From contig OY754468.1 in the NCBI GenBank assembly GCA_963575645.1, positions 10,168,001 to 10,232,000 on the forward strand: 64,000 nt of DNA, in the 5' to 3' direction. The notes below the pieces were generated by a model. That model saw nothing but the letters and a program-made list of their open reading frames with translations. It ran no database searches and was not told the origin of the DNA. Below are positions 55,841 through 64,000 of this stretch, in pieces. The stretch is from Xanthostigma xanthostigma (Eukaryota; Arthropoda; Insecta; Raphidioptera; Raphidiidae). The position numbers and the translations under genes are program-made. Position 1 is the stretch's first letter; every line of letters begins with the position of its first letter.

Positions 55841-56238
55841 ATATACATTGATAAATCGCACATGGGATGCCTAGCTAAATCGCGTACCGATGCTGTTAAA
55901 TTAAAAGAAACTCTAATTGACTTTTTTGGATCAACTTCCCCGATTTGTTAATCATAAAAATCGAGCCTAAAATGAAAGAATATGACACACGGAATTGGAA
56001 TATACCATTGATTCTATACATAAACATAGATTCTCTACATAAATAGTTGTGTTCAGTGTACTTGTAGTTTATTTGTTTTGTTAACAATTTTTATTTGTGT
56101 CATATTCGTTAATCTTAGGCTCGATTTTTATGATCAAATCAGGGAAGTTGATTCAAAAAGTTAATTAGAATTTATTTAATTTAACAGCATCGGTGCGTGG
56201 TTTAGCTAGGCAACCCATGTGTGATTTATCAATGTATA

Positions 56239-56750
56239 CCGGCACTTCACATGGCTATTTATAGTTGTGTATTTGGCATATTTGGCGAACAATTACCATG
56301 TGTGGACAGTCTATTTGACAAAGTGTTGGTCTTGTTTGCCTATTTGACAAATAAGGCCAATACCAAATACGCGTTACCGTGCGCTTGTCGGTTTTTCGAG
56401 GCACATCAAAGGAGTCAAATAGGCAAATACGCAAATAAACCGTCCACACAATGGCCATATACAGAAGCGCACGCGCCGTGAACCTGTGCGGTCGTGCAGT
56501 ATTTTTGTGTCTGTGCTGTGAGCGAGAACTGGAACAATTACTATTGAAAATGAATTGGGACAATGAAACAGTGCTAAAATTCCTGGAATTTTTAACCTTG
56601 CGTTCTGCTGCCAAATGTTTGTGTGTTTGTTATTTGACTGCATGTGTGGATGGTCGTATTTGCCTCTATTTGCATGTTTGCCTTGAACGTCATATATTTT
56701 GCTGAATAAAACAAACACCCAATAGCGAACACAAATAGCCATGTGAAGAG
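56239..56750. mobile_element. PIF/Harbinger-derived element with a MADF gene start
   Basis: GGCACTTCACATGGCTATTT and AAATAGCCATGTGAAGAGCC are inverted ends differing at one base. Inside, MNWDNETVLKFLEF (56550-56591) is what the start of a Harbinger MADF/Myb-like second protein looks like; the reading then departs into unrelated sequence. So this is a deletion derivative of an autonomous element. Confidence 0.6.
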
Positions 56751-56820
56751 CCACCATAACATATAATTCTTTGTCATCATCAAATAACAAGTGAGGGTAT
56801 ATATTTCTAATACCGGATCT

Positions 56821-57880
56821 CGCGCTAGTTGGTTAGTTTTAAATAATTTATATAAACTCTGTGAAATACTCCAATTTAATATAAATAACTATCATAATAA
56901 TTTATAAAACTACTCTAATTTGATTAGTAATTATTTTTTTGATATTATTATTTATTAATTACTTAAGTATTTGTAATTATATTATTATGTGTCACATATT
57001 TTATGACAACAATTGTCAATTGTAAGACCTTCAGTAAATACAAATTAGACGTTTTTTAAATTTGTTTTTATATCTCGTTTAACCTTTTTTATATTTCAGA
57101 ATCTACCCGCAATTTTTACGTAGGACTTATTACTCATGCAACCCAACGTAAACTAACAGAAAATGATAAACACTGATAACTAAATCCAAAAATCAGCTCA
57201 AATTTGCCTTCTGCAACCTTTTGAAAAATTTTTTAATTTCTCATTTTTTTATTGACGCTAGATCCGAAACGGTAACAGATAAAGATCACCAGGCGTGCTC
57301 ACTGAATTTAGAATGTATGTCAGTACACCCAATTTTGAAAAGTTGCCGATACGTAATCCAGACTTTCCAGAAAAAAGTTGAGATCGGTCTATCTCCGAAA
57401 CGGTAAGTAATGCAGCGCAACAGGTGTGGACTTCCTGAATTCAGCGTGTCATTTTTGATAAGCAGATTGAATTAAAAAAGGATCCAGTTTTTTTTCAGTT
57501 CCGACTAAGAAAACACTAAAGGCACTGTGGGAAAATTGCCGATTTTTCCCAAAATTCCAGAGCTCGATGACTAATTCAAAAATAAGTTCAAGTTGGCGAT
57601 TAAGAAGAATGAAAAATGTTTGAAAGATATTTCCACCGCACTGATATTTAAAATTTGTAATTTTAAGAGTAGAGCAGCAGACACGCAAAAAGGTGATTCT
57701 TAGCAATTTTTATAGTTCAACACCTTGTTACTCGATGGAAGAAATGGCTTATTAAAAAACGTTTACCTATTAGTTTTAATCAAGGTCACTAGATATCACT
57801 AAAAACTTATTGTAATGAGGGCTTCTAAATACAAAATCTCTGTCGCACCTACCTCTTTCTCTATGCCTCTGCTTTGATTA
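56821..57880. other. AT-rich region leading into Helitron satellite
   Basis: TCTCCGAAACGGTAA blocks at about 57250 and 57390 already belong to the Helitron-type repeat downstream. No gene recognised. Confidence 0.45.
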
Positions 57881-60800
57881 AGTAGTTAAACCCCCTAAGG
57901 GGATGAATTTTCAAAAATTCCAAGGAACTCTTGACCAAAATTCCAGGTTTCTAGACCCACCGATTTAGCCTGTGCGGTTGTACGTCAGCTCAGTGTTTTT
58001 TAACTAAATAGATTTAAGACCCTTTAAGAGGATGCATTTTCAAAAATACTTTCCTAATGCTCACGTACGTCATATAGGGAACTTCTGTGCAAAATTGCAT
58101 GCTTTTAGACCCACCGGTTTAGGCTGTGCGTTGTAGGGTCAGTCAATGTTAGAGTTTTAACCAAGTAGATTAACCCCCCTTAGGGGATGAATTTTCAAAA
58201 ATCCTTTCTTAGTACACATCCACCTTATATAAGGAACTCACGTACCAAATTTTATTGCGCTAGACCTACCGGTTTACTCAGTGCGTTGTCCGTCAGCCTT
58301 TGAGCTTTTTTATTAAGAAAAAAGTGACAAAAAAGTGCATAAAATCGATAGAAACGTAAAAATCAGAAATTTGCTATCCAGCTCCCAGAAACAGTTAGAG
58401 GTATTTATATCGAATAAAACAAGACAAATAGTTGCATAATAGTTTTTATACTCACACCAAATATTGCCGTCTTTAGAGGTCAGACTGTTATCTAATGTAT
58501 TATATTTTTAAAATGTTAACCCCTTCCACAGTCAGGGCCGAACTATCCACTTTGGCCTTTTTGAAATCTGAAAAATAGTTGTTAATAGTTGTCTTACTCC
58601 AAGAATTTGAAGATGGCCTCCATCTAACGTTACAGTATAAGCCGTGTGAACCTAAAAGCGAGTTATTGGAAAATTTCGTTAGTTTATTATTATTTTGTGA
58701 TTTTTTTGACAATTTTAGACAATGTCTCGGATCTAATTCAAATTCGGTAGGCTTACAGAAAATGACACGTCGAAGTCACCAAGCCCATCGGTTGCTCTGT
58801 ATCAGCTACGGTTTCGAAGATAGACCCGTTCGAAGTGCTTTTCTGGAAAGTCTGGAATACACCTCCAACACATTTCAAATTCGGTGTATTGATAGAAAAC
58901 TACACGCTGAATTCAATGAGCGCACCCGGAGGTCTGTATCTAATACCGTTTCGGAGATAAGACGTTGAAATTTTGCTTCGGTGTTCAAACACACTTTAAA
59001 TGGCCACAGAATCAAAAGTTAAGCTTATTTTTTTAATTGGAGTGTCATTTCCTGTTAGTATAAGCCGTGTAGACCTAAAAGAGTTTTAGGCTGTGCGTTG
59101 TTATGGTCAGTCGATGTTAGAGTTTTAACTAAGTAGATTAACCACCCCCAGGGGATGAATTTTCAAAAATCCTTTCTTAGTAGGTACACATCCACGTTAA
59201 ATAAGGAATCCCTGTGCAAAATTCCATGCAAATAGACCCAGCGGTTTAGGCAGTGCGTTGTCTGTCAGCCTTTGAGCTTTTTTATTAAGAAAAAGTGACA
59301 AAGAAAAGCGCATAATTTCGATAGAAACGTAAATATCAGAAATTTGCTATCCAGCTCCCAGAAACAGTTAGAGGTATTTATATCAAATAAAACAAGACAA
59401 ATAGTTGCAATTTTTATACTCACACCAAATATTGCTGTCTTTAGAGGTTATCTAATGTATTATATATTTAAAATTTTAACCCCTTCCACAGTCAGGGCCG
59501 GACTAATCCACTTTGGCCTTTTTGAAGTCTGAAAAATAGTTGAGAGTAAATTGAAATATTTCTTTTTTTTTGGGTGTATGGTCTGTGTGCACGAAGCCTA
59601 TTAGCGCCTCTAGTGGGTAATAGAGAATTATTGAACTAACTTTTTATGGAAATCTCGACATGTTTCTAAGGTGATAAGTCAAAAGCTTTAGTTGGCCATG
59701 ATGTGTCAGAAAAAAATGTATTAAGGAAAACTGATGTTAATTTGTTTACACCGACAGCGGAGCGTTAAATTAGGGCACCAATAGTCTTTATTTTATACTT
59801 AAATCGCCATCAGCGTAACAGCCCGGAACACAACAAGCATTTCCAGATCGCTTAGTTTTCCTATGTTTTCTTTGTAATTAAAAAACTTTATAAAATTATA
59901 ACTACTTTCACTTTTAATAAACATTGCTAACTGACATACGGAAAATTGGAGTTCAAAGTTTCCCCTAGTGCTCACCACAAACGCTCGCATCGAAAAATTT
60001 GGAACTCCGCCTCTCTGCACATAGCCCATAAAAAGAATTCTAAATTATCGGAACAATAAGTTTTTAAATAAAGTGAAACATAAGAACACATTTTCTTTAG
60101 ATTTTAGAATAACCATATAAAAAACAACACATTTTTATTTATTTGTTTATTATGCACAGTTGTCCAACAGAAAACTGAACTATCTTGTTTACAAATCTGT
60201 TCAAAATAGACAGTTGACCAGGTGCTTCTAAAAACCGGGCCCAAGACATTTGTCTCATTTGTCTATACAATAATCCGGCTCTGCCCACAGTATTGCAATA
60301 TTATTACCTATTGCATAATAGTTTTAAAATTTGACTTTGACAAAGTATAAACAAGCAGGTATAATAATAATTAACTTGGTACCAAAACAGTTATTTTTTT
60401 TTTGTATTTTTGTAGATATTTAAAATTTAATGTTGAGATAAAAACATCTAAATATATCACTTCAGTGCTAAATCTATTTAATTTAAATAGATATTATGGA
60501 TGCATAATAAAGCATGATCAACAAACAAAAGAGGAAATAATGTTTCAGCTTTTCAAGTCTAAATATTTCAAAAATGTAAAATTACAGACATGACCTCTTG
60601 ATTTGGTACTGCAGTATACGCAGCATTCGACATTACGCAATCTTTAAAAATTCGTCAGTCAATAATATAAACACAAGGTATCAGGCGTACAGCTGAATAA
60701 TAATTTTATACAGAAACTAGCTTTTACCCGCGACTTCGTCCGCGTGGAATTTATATTTGTAAGCTTGGTATAATTGAATTTCTACTATTTGCAGTCAGAA

Positions 60801-62110
60801 ATTTTAAGCTTAACATTTCAGAGATAAAGACGTTCAAATGTTGCATTGCAACGGTGTTTAAACACACTTCAAATATCCACAGAACCAAAAGTTGAGCTTA
60901 TTTTTGGAGTGTGTAGTTCCCTGTCAGTATAAGCCGTGTGAACCTAAAAAGCGAGTTATTGGAAAATGTCAAAAATCGACTAAGTATATGTAAATGAGAT
61001 TTTTCGCATACCTAGTATAGTTTTTTATGATTTTTTTTAGACAATTTTGGACGATCTCTCGGATGCAATTCAAATTCAAAAACGAGACCCTGAATGAAAT
61101 GAGAGCACCATGAGGTCTGTACCTATTACCGTTTCGGAGATATAGGTCCGTTCGAAGTGATTTTCTGGAAAGTCTGGAATACGCATCGGATTCATTTTAA
61201 ATTCGGTAAATAGATAGAAAAAGACGCGCTGAATTCAATGAGCGCATCCGGAGTTCTGTGTCTAAAATACCGTTTAGGATATAGAGACGTTCAAATATTG
61301 TTTCGGTGTTTAAACATACTTCAAATGGCCACATATTTTTATTTGGGGTGTCATTTCCTGTTAGTATTAGCCGTGTGTGGACCAAAAAAGCGAGTTATTG
61401 GAAAATGTCGAAAATCGACTAAAAACGACAAAATTTCCTTAGTCTTAGTTTTTATTTGGACAATTTTGGAAAGTCTCTTGGAACCGATTCAAATTCGGTA
61501 GACTTATAGAGAGCTAGCAGCTGTTACCTCCACTGGCTTCGCCCGTGTGTGAGATGAAACACAATAGCAACAACAGTAGTGGTTGTACGTTGTACGTCAA
61601 TAAGTCAGTGTTAAAGTAGATATTAGCAATCTAAGGAGAAGAATTTTTAAAAATCCTTTCTAAGTGCTCACTTACGCTATATAGGGGACTTCTTTGCAAA
61701 ACTGCATGCTTATAGACCCACCGGCTTAGACTGCTTTGTACGGTCAATCAATGTTAGAGTTTTAACCCCTTAGGGGATAAATTTTTAAAAATCATTTTTA
61801 GTACGCATCCACGTTATATAAGGAACTCGAGTACCGAATTTCATTGCGCTAGACCTACCGGTTTAGGCAGTACGTTGTCTGTCAGCCTTTAAGGGGACTT
61901 TTTATTAAGAAAACGTGCAAAATACCTAAGTGCTAAAAACGTAAATATCAGAAATTTGCTATCCGGTACCCAGAAGCAGTCAGGAGGTATTTATAGCAGA
62001 GAAAACAAGACGTCCGACTGTTATCTAATGAATTATATTTATAAATTTTAACCCCTTCCACTGTCAGGGCCGGACTAATCCACTTTGGCCCTTTTGAAAT
62101 CTGAAATTCA
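57880..62110. repeat. Helitron-internal tandem repeats, about 1-kb unit, three copies
   Basis: Units contain TTAGGGGATGAATTTTCAAAA, CGGTTTAGGCWGTGCGTTGT, CAGAAATTTGCTATCCAGCT and ACCCCTTCCACAGTCAGGGC. They run at about 57895-58580, 58600-59540 and 60900-62110, with the TIR element at 59576 and Helitron tail sequences between. CTAGCTTTTACCCGCGACTTC at 60718 and its inverse at 62830-62862 are Helitron 3' ends. Confidence 0.65.
59576..60032. mobile_element. TIR element, TATGGNCTRTGTGCACGAAG, copy 1
   Basis: TATGGTCTGTGTGCACGAAG and CTCTGCACATAGCCCATA are inverted ends about 455 bp apart. The matching copy in the other arm of the large inverted repeat lies at about 63539-63990. Inside is a short frame MNIGKLSDLEMLVVFRA in the right-arm copy (63705 onward), kept at about 59820-59880 on the minus strand. 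Function unknown. Confidence 0.6.
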
Positions 62111-63538
62111 AATGTGTCTTTTTTGTGTTTAAAAATAATTCTAAATTATCGGAAAAAAATAGTTTTTAATAAAGTGAAACATATGAACACATTTTCATAT
62201 TTATGTTTTTGGCACTTTTTGCACTTTTTCTTAATAGTCCCCTTAAAGGCTGAAGGACAACACTGCCTAAACCGGTAAGTCTAGCGCAATGAAATTTAAA
62301 ACACGAGTTCCTTATATAACGTGGATGTGTACTAAAAAATGATTTTTGAAAATTCACCCTAAGGGGGGTTAATCTACTTGGTTAAAACACTAACATTGAT
62401 TGACTGTACAACGCACAGTCTAAACCGGTGGGTCTATAATCATGCAGTTTTGCACAACTGTCCTCTATACGGCGTAAGTGAAGACTCAGAAAGGATTTTT
62501 GAAAATTTATCTCCTTAGAGGGCTAATCTACTTTAACACTGACTTACTGACGTACAACTGTTGTTGCTATTGTGTTTCATCTCAATCGTTTTTAGTTGTT
62601 TTTCGACATTTTTCAATAACTCGCTTTTTAGGTTCATACGGCTTATACCAACAGGGAACGACACTCCAAATCAAAAAATATTCTCAACTTTTGGTTCTGT
62701 GGCCATTTGAAGTGTGTTTAAACACCGTTTCAATGAAACATTTGAACGTCTTTATCTCTGAAATGTTAAGCTTAAAAGTTCTGACTGCAAATAGAATTAA
62801 TTCAAATATACCAATCTTACAAACATAAATTCCACGCGGACGAAGTCGTGGGTAACAGCTAGTTTATGTATAAAATTATTATTATAATAAATACTTTTGT
62901 GTTTATATTATTGAAAGACCTATTTTTTAAGATTGCGTAATGTCGAATGCTGCGTATACTGCAGTACCAAATCAAGAGGTCATGTCTGTAATTTTACATT
63001 TTTGAAATATTTGCACTTGAAAAGCTGAAACATTAATTCCTCTTTTGTGTCTTTATCATGCTTAATTAAACATGCATAATATCCATTTAAATTAAATAGA
63101 TTTAGCACTGAAGTGACATATTTTGATGTTTTTAACTAAACTTTAAATTTTAAATATCTACAAAAATACAAAAAAATAACTGTTTTGGTACCAAATTAAT
63201 TATTATTATACCTGTTTGTTTGTACTTTGTCAAAGTCGAATTTTAAAACTATTATGCAATAGGTAATAATATTGCAATACTGTGGGCAGTGCCGGATTAT
63301 TTTATAGACAAATGACACAAATGTCTAGGGCCCGGTTTTTAGAAGGACCCAGTCAAACTGTCTATTTTTAACAGATTTGTAAACAAGATATATTAGTTTT
63401 CTGTTGGACAACTGTTTATAATAAACAATTAAATAAAAATGTGTTGTTTTTTATATGGTTATTCTAAAATCTAAAGAAAATGTGTTCTTATGTTTCACTT
63501 TATTTAAAAACTTATTGTTCCGATAATTTAGAATTTTT

Positions 63539-63990
63539 TTATGGGCTATGTGCACGAAGGTGGAATTACAAATTTTTCGATGCGAGCGTTTGTGGTGACC
63601 ACTAGGGGAAACTTTGAACTCCAATTTTCCGTATGTCAGTTAGCAATGGTTATTAAAAGTGAAAGTAGTTATAATTATTTTATTTTAGTTTTTTAATTAC
63701 AAAATGAACATAGGAAAACTAAGCGATCTGGAAATGCTTGTTGTGTTCCGGGCTGATACGCTGATAGCGATTTAAGTAAAATAAAGACCATTAGCGCCCT
63801 AATTTGACGGTCCGCTGTCAGTGTAAACAAATTAACATCAGTTTTCCTTATTACATTTTTTTTAACACATCATGGCCAACTAAAGTTTTTGACTTATCAC
63901 CTTAGAAATATGTCGGGATTTTCATAAAAAGTTAGTTCAATAATTCTCTATTAGCCACTAGCGGCGCTAATAGGCTTCGTGTCAACCCAT
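63539..63990. mobile_element. TIR element, TATGGNCTRTGTGCACGAAG, copy 2
   Basis: TATGGGCTATGTGCACGAAG opens it and GGCTTCGTGTCAACCCATAC closes it. It is the inverse partner of 59576-60032. Confidence 0.6.
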
Positions 63991-64000
63991 ACACTCAAAA

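Larger units (their letters stand above)
55642..56820. mobile_element. Long-TIR element, AGATCCGG ends, copy with two insertions
   Basis: AGATCCGG starts it and CCGGATCT ends it. The arms match 51792-52545. Two insertions (55703-55840 and about 56239-56750) break it, so its own length is near 500 bp. Confidence 0.75.
59568..64000. repeat. Large inverted repeat, arms over 1.7 kb
   Basis: 59568-60990 is inverted at 62590-63997, and 61500-61930 is inverted at 62215-62590. The arms differ by point changes, small indels and an extra segment of about 500 bp at 61000-61500 in the left arm. The spacer is about 280 bp near 61930-62215. The right arm may continue past the window end. Confidence 0.8.

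Noticed and set aside
58579-58968. 129-residue ORF with SHQAHRLLCISYGFE
   Set aside because: It lies in Helitron-type tandem repeats, and the same blocks recur out of frame in the neighbouring units.

Overview
The window looks like AT-rich intergenic DNA of a moth or butterfly (Lepidoptera). The main evidence is repeats I know from that order. These are Helitron ends carrying GACGAAGTCGC before CAGCTAGT, the GGAGGAGGTTCTCAATTCG repeat, a 138-bp MITE starting GTCGCCGGGATATTG, and Helitron-internal satellite DNA with CCCTTAGGGGATGAATTTTC. No species can be named. There are no bacterial operons, CRISPR arrays or intact RNA genes.

Only one host gene is convincing: a two-coding-exon plus-strand gene at 43158-45059. 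It encodes a 608-residue type I membrane protein with about 14 leucine-rich repeats, cysteine caps at both ends, one transmembrane helix and a short cytoplasmic tail. A splice acceptor one base before the ATG shows that at least one non-coding 5' exon lies upstream. GC-rich unique islands at about 11803-12350, 15380-15600 and 33475-33700, and a spliced-looking segment at 18493-18611, are possible but unproven places for it.

The rest is layered mobile DNA. 1-4.9 kb: Helitron pieces, two copies of a CCGGTAATTGCTCG MITE, a hAT MITE and four foldback elements. 7.4-10.1 kb: a Penelope endonuclease remnant and foldbacks. 10.5-15.3 kb: a Helitron with a tRNA-Lys-like segment, two hAT MITEs with exact 8-bp duplications, and a LINE tail. 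15.7-23.2 kb: TIR elements, Helitron ends, an LTR-like fossil, a LINE nested in another repeat, and a hAT copy split by a 1.1-kb insertion. 23.5-34.9 kb: foldbacks, a Ginger-like deletion derivative, a SINE, a densovirus-like fossil, a Helitron, a perfect Harbinger palindrome, a hAT MITE and another Helitron. 35.3-43.1 kb: SINEs, a Tc1-like element, a nested MITE, a pogo-like MITE and a repeat that stops about 50 bp before the gene. 47.5-64 kb: TIR elements with nested MITEs, a Helitron helicase remnant, Helitron satellite repeats and a very large inverted repeat that runs to the window end.

The most unusual pattern is a set of at least eight short foldback elements. They have 12-15 bp target duplications, and several carry hammerhead-ribozyme-like boxes (CTGANGA, hairpin, GAAAC) in their arms. 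This fits small non-autonomous Penelope-like retroelements better than ordinary MITEs.
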